Positions 39,901 to 51,900 of a DNA stretch of 64,000 nucleotides are shown piece by piece. The translations under genes were made by a program, and so were the position numbers. This DNA comes from Ficedula albicollis (lineage: Eukaryota; Chordata; Aves; Passeriformes; Muscicapidae), in the NCBI RefSeq assembly GCF_000247815.1, contig NC_021681.1, forward strand, positions 23,010,789-23,074,788, written 5' to 3'. The notes beneath the pieces are model-generated. The model was not told the DNA's origin, ran no database searches, and worked only from the letters and a program-made list of their open reading frames with translations. The number at the start of each line of letters is the position of its first letter. Position 1 is the first letter of the stretch.

Positions 39901-42900
39901 TAATGGAGCGAAAAAGAAATAAGGGAGTTCATGAGCAGGACTCAGGAGGAAACTGTCTTTGAAAATAGACCTGAAGCTCTAGGGGCAGTTCTGAAACTGT
40001 TTGTCCTTGTCTGTGGGTGTGTGGGGACACTGCAAACCCCAGCCTGAGTGTACAGATGCACTGCCACCAAAGCAGGAAATCACCTTTCTCACAGGATCGT
40101 CCTGTCCAGCCGAGCCCGCAGGTGCAGTTGCCATCCACGTGGTCACAGATGCCACCGTTCTGACAGGTACACGTCAGGTGGCAGTTTGGGCCATATTGTC
40201 CCTGGGGACACACTACAGAGAATTAACAAAGTTTGAAAAAACCCAAAAATTAGCACCCCAAGAAAAGGATGAAGGTGACAGGGGATAAATACAAACACAT
40301 GCTCCCCACGTGTATCCCAAGTGATTAGGGTCTCCCTAGGGTGGTGGGACACTACTCCATGAATATTATCAGTTTCAGCCAAACACTCTGTCCTGACATA
40401 TCCCCTCAGCTTCCTGCAGAACCCAGTGCCCTGGCACAAGGGTGGCAGGGAGGTGTGGGCAGGATTAGCCTGGGTGATGGAGCGTGGAGGGACAGAGGCT
40501 GAACACCCCAAACTGCAGCCTTATCAGCAAAGGGGAACGTGGCTATGAACAATGTTTGGCACTGAGTTTATTTGCTGGGTATTTGAAGTGTGTCACCCTC
40601 TGGCGAGGTGACCTGGGTCCTGCTTTGTTACCTTGCTGACAGGCAGGTCCTGTGTGGCCAGGGGCACAGGTGCACTCGCCAGTCCGTGGGTCACACTGGC
40701 CTTTGCCACAGGCACACAACTGGGCACAGTCCTTCCCATAGCGGCTCTCAGGGCAAGCTGAAGGCAACACAGGATTTGTTAAACAACCAGCAGTTTTCAT
40801 TTTTAACATAGCCACAATCTTAGGGGAAGAGCTGGCTTTGGTTTTATTCCGCCTAATGCACTTCAAAGCATCAACAATGAAGCCAAAACCCACCCAAAGA
40901 CACGACTGCTTTACCTTCTGAGACTACTTGTGATTATAAATATAACCCATGATTTCACATGGAATATTTACTGTCTTTCCTATCAGAAGAGTGAGTGTAC
41001 AACTGAAATATCAGCTGCTCATCCTTCCAGCTTAAATCATTTTTCCTTCCTTAATGTTGATGCTGCCCAACACCAAAGAGCAAATCTATGTCCAACCAAA
41101 CACTCAAACATTGCCTTTCTGTGAATAAGCTGAAGAGAACTTCACAGAGACCAGACCTTGGGAAGCAGCACAGAAATTCAGCCATACCATTTAACTCTGA
41201 AACAGAGAACAGTAAGGTTTCCATGGAGTCTTTACCAGTTTTGCCATGACAAAACTTGATCTTTCTCCCATTTATTGAAACTAATGGCACCATAGTGTGA
41301 AGCAAAATATTGAGATAATTTCTCAATCTCAAAATTTTGGACAGGAAGAAGGAACTTGAGCAATTCATACTGAGCTGGCTCTAGAAATAAATTTGGGCAA
41401 GCAGGTTGTAATCCTGGGGTAAATGTCCTTGCTTCTATGCATGCAGGAGCGAGGAAAAATATTTTGCAAGAGATTTTTTACAAAGCTGGAATCCTGATTT
41501 ACAATTCAAGGAAGAGGTAGCTGGGATCTGTCTGTTTTTCTTCTGACAAGCTCTTATGCAAATGATGCTCTCTGCTGTGTTTTGACAGAAGCAGAACATG
41601 AATGCTGGCTTACTTTTGCTGCAGTTGGCTCCAATGAATCCGGGAGCGCAATCACACGTTCCTGACACAGGGTCACAGTGGCCCCCATTCATGCATTTAC
41701 ACGGATTTTGGCAGCTTGAACCGTAAGTACCTTTTGGACACCCTGTTTCAAAAGAAAAAATACCCAGCAATTAGGTTAGGTTGCTACTGGGCCTGTTGCA
41801 TTTCATGTCTTAAGCATTTTGTTGCTTCCAATCAAGGTTTTATTTTAATTTTGTAATGTCATTCACTTCCTGAGGGCCAGTAGTAGGCATTGAGGAGCAG
41901 ATGGCTGCTTTGGACAACGTGACTTTGGGACAGCACTGATTGTAATGTCAAACATTGGAAAGCTGGACTGAGTGCTGCTGCTCCTGGCTCGGGGCTCTCC
42001 CATTCCCCTCATGTGACAGTAGCAAGAAAAGCAAACCCCGTTCCACTGAGGTTTTCCTCTTGGGATTTCTGTTCCAAAAGAACATTTTCCCTCCTACACA
42101 GAAGGAGAGATAAGGTCATTCTCCCTCTTCCTTTGGGCAGCAGCCACATGGTTTGCCCAAGTCAGTGAGAAGCTGTGAGCCATTTCTGCCTCTTTAGCAG
42201 TTGTTTTATGGGGTAGGTCACATCTTCTAAAGATCTCTAAGCTGGAGAAAGTTCGTTTTCTTTATAATCTACTCCTTCTCTGCACACTGGAGCTGGCATT
42301 GTTAGTGGCTGCCCTGAGGGGCTCTGGATTCCCCATCCCTGGAGGTGTCCAAGGCCAGGCTGGACACGCTGGAGCTGGCATTGTTAGTGGCTGCCCTGAG
42401 AGGCTCTGGATTCCCCATCCCCGGAGGTGTCCAAGGCCAGGCTGAACACAGCTGGGAGCAACCTGGGATAGCGGAAGGGGCAGGAACTGGATGGGTTTTA
42501 AGTTCCCTTCCAACCCTATGGATGGAAGACAATGAAAATGTGCACATGACAGCAACACAGAATTTCAGAAGACACCTTCTAAGAAGATAGATACAGGAGG
42601 AACATTATTTAAATGCAAAGCCAGAATATCCTCTGAGGAAGAAAAGAAAAAAAAGCAGCTGTATTTTTTAAGAAGCACAAGAATCATTACATGGCAACAA
42701 ACTCCTATGGAGAGGTTTTCCAGTAGTAGTGAGGCTTTCTGGTTTCTTTTTGGACAGCTAATGTTCAAGGAGAATTGAATAAAAGATTAGGAAGATGAAA
42801 ATGCATTTTCCATGCTTATTTTACATCTTTGGGATGATCTGTAGAGAGATGGAGGTTGGAACTGAGGGGAAGAGCTGTGCAGAGCTGCTGGGCACGGGCA

Positions 42901-45900
42901 CCAGTGAACCTCCAGTGTGCCACCTCTGAACTCTGGAGATGCAGGTTATTCTAATTTTCCCCTGTACTGGGAGAAGGAGTAGCTGGTGCTTGAGCAGCAT
43001 GATCATCATCCAACAGTTCCACTTCTGCTACTACCTCTAAATGTCATTTCTTTGCTCACCCCTTCCTTCTCTTCCCTGGCAGAAAGAAAGTCTGTGGCTA
43101 CTTTAGAAACCTGGTTGAAAATATATTTGCTCACGTCTCCAAGCAACAGATCCCTTGCAATCTGTGCATAAATAACTTCATGTATTTTGTCTTTCCTAAA
43201 GGCATGAAAGCATGGCCTGAGTGGCTGGAGAAATCTCTGGCTTTTCTGAGCTATTCAATAGTGAGGGAGAGCTTATGGGGAAGGGGTGCCTTTTAAAATA
43301 AAACTGAACATTGGCTTCTGCTCAAACCAGGATAGCAGATCATCAGGACTAAACAGATACACGCTTTTATAACACGCAGATATTTTCCCCAGCCCTTCTC
43401 AAACACAGATTCTTCTCAATAAATGCTCTGTCATCAGTGCTTCCATCTGCCAGGAAGCAAAATCTGTTTCATGTGCAAGCCCTGGCATCAAGGAGTGAGC
43501 CCTGCAACACCCCCTTCATTCCCACCAAGACTTGCCGTTAAGGACTCATCCAGATTCAATGATTTAAGTAATCTATCTGAGTTTCTCTTTTCCTCCTTCT
43601 TTTCCTTTTGGCTATCATTTGGATTTTGTCCTTTTTTTAAATTCTGTCTCCCAGACTCCAAAAGATGCTGCATAGCTTTCAGAGCTATTTCTTAGCTCCA
43701 GGCTAGCAGTAGTTGCTCCATTACTGAATGGGATGCAGTAATTCCCTCCTTACCAAATTCTTTGTCCTTGCAGAATTTCCTGTATTTTGGCTCAAGAAGG
43801 AGCAGCACACACAGGGCATGTTCAGCTGCTGCAACGTGCACATGCTCAATAACAAGGCCACCTCATCTGTTAGTACTTTGCAGAAGAATTTTGATGCAGA
43901 TAACGAGGGCAATTTGCACCATGTCCCACCATTTCAGTAGGCTCTGCCTTTGCAAAGAGGGCTGGTGTTATTCCTGCACCACCAGTTATCTCATAAAGAC
44001 ATTTTCTAATTTAACTGTTTCCTGTGCTTCTGACTTAGGGTTTTTTTCTGTGAACAAAAGAGTGGCAGCCAGATTTCCACCTCATTTCCTGATTTTCCTT
44101 CTGCTTTGAGTGGGTTTGTCATGACCAAGAGCTCCTAAATCTTTCCATAGCAATTGCACACACTGAGGCTTTTCTGACCAATGCTATTAAATGGCACTGT
44201 CAAATAATCCCTTCTGACACATCCTGTCACCTACAGCTCAAAAGTGAAGCTGGTGAGATCTTTCTGCCTCTGGGTGCTCCCAGCCAGTCAATGGCACAGA
44301 AACATACCCTAATTTAACTGTTTCCTGTGCTTCTGACTTAGGGTTTTTTTCTGTGAACAAAAGAGTGGCAGCCAGATTTCCACCTCATTTCCTGATTTTC
44401 CTTCTGCTTTGAGTGGGTTTGTCATGACCAAGAGCTCCTAAATCTTTCCATAGCAATTGCACACACTGAGGCTTTTCTGACCAATGCTATTAAATGGCAC
44501 TGTCAAATAATCCCTTCTGACACATCCTGTCACCTACAGCTCAAAAGTGAAGCTGGTGAGATCTTTCTGCCTCTGGGTGCTCCCAGCCCAGTCAACGGCA
44601 CAGAAACATACTGTGCTTTATTTTTTAAAAATCATTTCACCACCACTCATTGCTTGTTACTGCTTTTAACAAGTAGATCTGCCCATCCACCAAGCTATGG
44701 ACGAGTGATGGGAACCTTACTGCTAGTTTGTCTGCTTCCTCTGGACCCTGCCAAGAGACTTTTTCAGCTCCTCACTCCAAAATTTGAGAACATGAAAGCC
44801 CCGTTGCTCTTGGCTCCTGGAAATTTGACTTCCCAGCCAACTACACCTTTTATAGATACTTTCTTGAACCTTTTTTTTCACTGTACTATAAATACAGCAG
44901 CAGTTGCCAGAAACTGTTTCCAGCAGCATCCAAGCACATGTTGACTGGACCAGAGCCTGTTTGGGAGCGGCTCCCTGGGCTGGTTTAATATTCTGTGGAG
45001 AGCTTCTTCACCCTGGAGCAGCCCCAGCTTTCCCTGCACTGAGGACAGCAGGAACTTGGAGCGTTCCCACCAAAGTCACGCAAACCATCCTTGCTTTTCA
45101 GTCAGTCTCTGCAGAATCAGGCCCAGAATCTCTCACTCCACTCACCTAAACTTAAAATAACTCACAATCAACTGTTTTCCTCCCATTTTTTGTGTCTGTC
45201 TACAAGTGGCACAGGGGACACCAGGAACAACACCAATATAGATGAGTATTTTTCTGTGAACTTCCATAATTTCATTATTTCTCCAACAAACATCCAACAA
45301 ACCTGTGTTGAAGAATTTGCTGTATATTTTTGGAATCTCAGAATACAAAACACCATGAAATCTCAAATCTCATACTCTTTAACCCCAGCTACACAATCCA
45401 CTCTGAATGCAGCAAAACACAGATTTTATTTTGCAATGAATCTTTTTATATCTTTTCTATCAGAACTTCAGTGCAATTATTAATGCTTTGAATTTTAAAA
45501 TTCTGAAATAAAACCTGAAGTATCTAAGTAAGTTTGAGGACATTTACTGTAATGAGAGATTTACTGCTTTACACACAGGTAATGACTACTGAGAAATTGC
45601 TACATAAAGGTAATAGGCTGCCCATGATTAAGTCTTTTAAAATGATCCTGTTAAATAGTTGATCTCCACTACTGCTCTACTATAACATTTATTATAATCT
45701 AATGTATAATGGATCCAGATGGCTCCAGCCCCAGTGCTGAAGGCCAGATTTCGATCTCACTCACAGCAAAAATTGATGCACAAATGAGGACAGAATCAAT
45801 TCTTTGTATTTTATTTATAATTTATATTTTAAAGAATAACTTGTGATGACGTGATGGCAATACAAAGGCCATCTCTAAAATGAATCTTTCTCCTATTTCT

Positions 45901-48900
45901 GCTCAAGGAATAAAACAGTGGTTTAACCCTTACTGGAGCTGCACATGTCACAGCTGTCTTTTGTATTGTCACCCCAAAAAACAATTAAGCCAAACAGAGC
46001 TGTGCTGGATTCCCAAGAAAGGCAAATCAGCACTCCCCAAAGAGAGAAAAACTGAGCAAGAAAGACAACAGCTTTTTTTACTTTTTTTTTTGTCTTTTTT
46101 TCTCCTCTAAATGAGACTATTACAAGCCGTGGAGTAAAACCAAAATTAAAGTTGTAAATAAAAAGGTAATTAACTGTCTCCTTTATTGGCTGCTTTGGTG
46201 TATGTTTCTTATCAGTTGCCACATTCCACCAGAAACAACTTTACAGATGTCCTGAAATACCGGCATGAGCCATGTGGATCTGGGAATATTTTTTATGATG
46301 GAGCATTGGGCCAGTTGGCATTTTGTCCTCTACACTAGTCACCATTTTTCAATCCAGAGTAACAGTTGGTTTAATTTGATTGTTCCTCAGAAGGCTCTGC
46401 AACTGAAAGGACTTTATGAATCACTTGGATTTATTGCCAATTTCAGCTTGTTGTTTTCTCATAACCATTTGTCCTTACTTGAGCACGCAGAGATTTCGGG
46501 AAGTATTTTGGACTTGGTATTTAGAAGAGAGAGAGCTGCACAATATCCAGGTGTAGCTGAGAGATGCAATGCAGAGAATGATCTTTACATTCTTTAGCAT
46601 GTCGTGAGATTGGAAAGAATTTAGCTGGTAAATCTGGTGGTTTTAAAAATTAATTTGAAGGATTGAATTAGTTACATTTTTGAACTAACATTACTAATGA
46701 ATTTTTTTTTGAAAATGTTTTTAAAAAATTAATTCCTTGCAATAATACAACTACTTTTTTAGTGTAAATTAACCCACCCTATGCTTACTTCCTATACTAT
46801 AACTTATTTGTGATACTTTAATTTTTATAATATAATTAACCCCTACTTTTCTCAGTCACCACTGTACTGACACAGATGAACCCAAAGCACCAGCAGATGC
46901 TCCTGCAAGACTCAGTCCTCTGTCAGAAAAGCAGCACCCCCCCAAAATACTCACGGAGGTGGCAGTGGGCCCCGTGGTAGCCCGGGCTGCAGGAGCAGTG
47001 GCCGGTGACAGGGTGACATTCCTGATTCTCAGCAGAGCACTGGCACACTCCGTGACAGTCCTGCCCATACGTGCCCGGTGGACAAGCTTTGGGAAGAAGA
47101 AATGCAAACCAATAAATTAAATTTGTCTTGGTAAATATAGCCCTCAAACAAAGAGCGGGCTGAGATTTATTAAATAAAATCCCTGCCTACGGAATGACGC
47201 TCTCCTGCGGGACGCTGGATTTATTACATTTACTTGGGGGTTACTTGACTGCTTGATTTTGTTTTGTTCAGTCAATTTGTGCCCAACTGTCAAGGGCCAG
47301 ATACAATTTTCTTGTCACTAGAAAAAAAATCATAGGGAAATGTCAGGTAAAATTGACTAAAATAACAGTATAATTCCCAAGGGTCCCTGCGTGTGGATAA
47401 AGACATTCTACCTTTTGCAGAAAGTTTAAACTTGCAAGGCTGCTGCAACATCAACATCTCCACAGGTTTCATTCTGCCTGCTGACAGCCACATTGCCTAC
47501 AGGTTTTGGACCTTCCACATTTAATTCCTACATCTCATTTCCATTAAGCTGCCCTGGTTGTGGGTCAGCGTTTAGAGTCCTCTGGTGGAGGATATGGGAC
47601 ACCGATGTCAGTCCTTTCAATTCTTATTTATTGCTGGTTCTCCTTTGGCTAAAACAGGGCTCAGGCAAAGTTTTGTAGGGATGAACAAAATCAGGGTGTT
47701 GCAGCTGCGGTCAGAGCAGGAGCCTGCTTCCAAAGACACCTCTGGGAACCAAACTGCATGCTAATAAAAGGCGGAAAATGTCCTTTCCATGAGCTCTGAG
47801 AGCAGGAACAGAAAGCCTCACACAGGGACAACAAAAGCTGAGCTGCTGCTTTACTCATAGCACGGCACTGGCTGTGGCTGGGCTCCACTGGCACATCCTC
47901 AGCCTTTTTGGGTCCAGTTCAGCCCCTGGCTGGTCCCTGCCAGTCCAACAGCTGCAAACAGAGAGGGCAAACCCCAGCAGCCCAACTACGCTGGCACAGA
48001 GCTCAGAGCCGGCCAAACCACTGGGGCGAGGGACAAGCAGCCCTTGGCCATCTTCCCTCCCATTAGGCTGCCTCCTCCATCTTCAGGCATCACCACGTTC
48101 TGATTCAAGGAATCAACGTGCTAGTTAATTGACAAGGGAAGCATTTGTGCCGCGGTCACAAACTCACTCTTGTCGCAGCCGAGGCCGGTGAATCCCGGGG
48201 GACATCCGCAGGCGCCCGTCAGGTGGTGGCAGGGCCTTCCCGGGGGACAGCGGCAGCGCCGGGCGCAGCCCGCGCCGTAGCGGCCCGGCAGGCAGGCTGC
48301 AGGGACAGCAGCCCCGTCAGGCCAGCAGGAGGGACAAACCACCAGCCCACACCCCCAGCCCTGACCCACACCCACACACCCAGCCCGACCTCGCGGAACC
48401 AGGCCGTGAAAATATCCCCAGGGCTCGGTGTGGGGAATAAAATGCCCAGGTGCAAGTTCCTCTCTGCAAGGTGTCCACCGAGTTGTTGTTGATGTTTGTG
48501 TTGATGCGTGTCTACCCAGGTGAGTATAATTGATGTTTGTGTTATCTACTTGTTGTTAATGTTCTGTCTTTATAAATTGTTAATGTTCCTAGCTGTTTGT
48601 CCCTTCCCACATCTCATACCTACTCCTGTATCCACGTCCACCTCCACTGCCCCCTCCAAAATGGTGTGGCAGCAAGTGCTCATGGGATACCATTCAGTGA
48701 TAAAAACCCCTAAAACAATGAGCTAGTATAACATCTAAGACTAAAAAATGGTACTGCCATGTGGGGAAAACAGTGGAGAAGATGCAATCACCAACAAGAG
48801 ACTTTTTTGACTTGTTGCCATGACTTCAACAATGCTTGGTTGGCATGACACCACTAGACCAAGAGCCAGCAAGTTTTTTCCTAGGGATTTTTGTGACAGG

Positions 48901-51900
48901 TCTGTTGTTTGGCAAAGCTTTTTCCTCCTCTTTTGTGTTGTCCAGCAGGAACAGTGGTGGTGTGTGCAACCCCTCAGGTTCCCCACCCAAAGCTGATCTC
49001 CAATAAAGTCCTTAAACAGGAGCTGGTCTCCTGGGCCATGCATTACACTCGGGGTTTGGGGGGAGCACACAGCCCAAGGCCCAGGGCTCGGGGTTTGGGG
49101 GGAACACACAGCCCAAGGCCCAGGGTTTGGGGGAATGCCACCCCTCAGGTTCCCCACCCAAAGCTGATCTCCAATAAAGTCCTTAAACAGGAGCTGGTCT
49201 CCTGGGCCATGCATTACACTCGGGGTTTGGGGGGAGCACACAGCCCAAGGCCCAGGGCTCGGGGTTTGGGGGAATGCCCGGCCCAAGGCCCAGGGCTCGG
49301 GGTTTGGGGGAATGCCCAGGCCAAGGCCCGCTGCCCGCCCTCACTCACGTTTGTCACAGTGCCGCCCTCGCCACCCGCTCTCGCAGTGACACGCTCCAGT
49401 CCGGGGGTGGCAGGACCAGCCGTGGGCGCAGTCACACCGCTCCTCGCAGTGAATGCCAAAAAACCCTGGGGGACAGGCTGGGGGCAAGCAGAGAGAGCCA
49501 TGTTCTATCTGCTGCCCCAGGAGCAGCCTCACTGGCTGCTGCTCACGAGAATATTCAGCAAAATGCATGGTCAGAAAATATCAGTGAAGATATCAAAAAT
49601 ATTAGAAACATTTAAGGCTGGCTGCTAGTGAGTGTGCACAGGAAAGTTTGCAAAGACTGAGTCACAGCCTGGAGTGCAAGTCCAGATGGGGTCCATGGAG
49701 AGGGTGATGCTGTTTGCTTTGACACAACTGTGCACATGGGGACAGCTGTTTGAGCACTGGAACCTGTGCCCAGAGCCTCCCAGGTCCCTGTGAAGTGACC
49801 AAAGAGAAAGGGAGGTGATCACTTGACAGGTCACACTGGTCGCTGAGGCTTTGTGAGTCCTCAGCACCTCAAGACACCAGAAAGCTGCTTGTGGCTTGCT
49901 AAAAGCACAGCACCTCAGTGGCTGAGCTGAAAGCATGTTTTAAGTCACCTGTGTATGAGATTTAATCCCTATTTCAGGGATTCAGGTGGCTCTAAGCATG
50001 CCAAACAGCTGTGTCAAATTTGGGTCATGTGCCAGATCTGAACTATATGAACCATCACAGTCCAGTTTGCTGAGCTTCCCTCAATGACCCACAGAGACTC
50101 AGCAGCAGGTGGCTGATCTGGCAAATTCTCCTTAAAACTCCCTCCTTTTCATGTGTTCTTCCTTGTGTGTGTAAGGCAGAGCAATACCTCCATTTTCTTA
50201 GCAGGCAGGGAGCAGAGACAAAATTATTTGGACAAGGGCTGGGCAGAGTCCTGCCTATGGGTCTGAGATGTGCTGAGAGGGCATAAATCCTGACTGGCCT
50301 GCAGCATACTGGGAATTTAAGGCAGAAAATAGAAAACTGGCAGAAATGGCAGGTGGTTGAAATGAAGGATTTGCAGAAGGAGCTGTCCTTACCAACATCA
50401 CAGCGGTCCCCGGTCCAGCCGGCGCGGCAGAGGCACCTCCCCGAGGGATGGTCACACACCCCGTGGTGGCAGCTGCAGTTCTGCTCACAGCCCTCTCCAA
50501 ACTGCCCCTCCTCACACTCTGAAACGGGATGGGAGGCTGAGGGGGGGCCAGACTGGAGCAACCCCAGCAGGAACTCCCTCATGCCTCTGCAATATGATGA
50601 GCCATCTAAACTGGGCCTAAAAACCCTCAGTGAAGGAAATTTTGATGCCTCCTTTGGCAAAATTCTCTAGAAATACACCATTGTCCTCTTTCAGCATTTC
50701 TTTCTCCTTAAATGAAAACTCATTACCTATCTTCCCAGTTCCCAAGGGACAAAGAATAGCTTATTCCTCTCCTCTGCCCAGCAAGTTCCCAGCACCATGG
50801 ATATGTCCAAGTACCAATACCATGTCTCCCCTAAGCATTCTCATTTCTGACTAAACAACACCAGTTTTTTTCTCTTCTCCCCAGCTGGTATTTTCCATCC
50901 TTCTGTCTCTTTTTTCCTCCTGTCTCAAACCACAGCCCAGCCCAACTGACCTTCCTTTCAGAGTGACTGAGAAGGTGCTGGAGGGGTGGAGGAGGTGGTG
51001 ACACTCACCCAGCTCACAGGCTGTCCCTGTCCAGCCCTGGGGACACTGGCACTGGCCGCTCACAGGGTCACAGGTGGCCTGGCCGTGGCAGAGGCAGCGC
51101 TGCTGGCAGTTTGCTCCGTACCACCCGGGGGGACAGGCTGTGAAGGGAGGCAGGGAAAACCTTCCATCAGGAAGTGCAGGACCAGGACACAGGTTCAACA
51201 CCACCTCTCCCACCTTACAGCCCTTCTGTAAGGTGCTTCCGATCTGCCCTTCTGTAAGGTGGAAACATCTGGCCCTGGAAGATGCTGGCCCCAGGAGATG
51301 CTGTGGGAGATATAACCAAGCAGAAATGGGGACACAAGGAGATGCTGTGGGAGATACAACCAAGCAGAAATGGGGACACAGCCAATAGGGAATTACTCTG
51401 ACCATTGTACAGCTGGTCTTGGAACAAAGCAGGTGATGAAGTGAATTAGTGACTCACCAAATAACCTTGAAACTTTTTGTCTGTACCTACAAAACCCAAT
51501 TTTTGTTTCCTTCCAGCTTTCTCAACACTGGGGAGTGCAGTTCTTCATCTCCCTGTTCTCAGAATTTGTACAGTTTACAAAACCCAATTTTTGTTTCCTT
51601 CCAGCTTGCTCAACACTGGGGAGTGCAGTTCTTGATTTCCCTGTTCTCAGAATTTGTACAGTCCTCTTAAAACCACAGCTCCTTCTATAACTGATCCTGC
51701 TGCCCACATCTGGCTGATGACATTTCACCATTTACCTCATTTTAATTAGGCAAGTCCATTAATTCCTATCACAACAAGGCAGAAAACCACACACCACTGC
51801 CACGTGCCAGTCACACCTCTTTAAGATGGAAACGGGCAAGCTCTCACTTTGGAAAAGCACAGATACCAGAGGACAGCTCCCCAAGCTTCACACAATTATT

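Larger units (their letters stand above)
41743..46954 (-). other. MEGF6 intron G-H (5212 bp)
   Basis: It contains a CR1 fragment with an internal 82-bp duplication (42.28-42.53 kb), a 303-bp tandem duplication (44.0-44.6 kb) and an AT-rich stretch at about 46.62-46.85 kb. No hidden EGF exon was found by looking for the cysteine pattern. Confidence 0.6.

Noticed and set aside
48909..49628. 239-codon plus-strand open frame
   Set aside because: It runs through the 171-bp composite minisatellite and antisense to exon E, has no domain and shows repeat periodicity.
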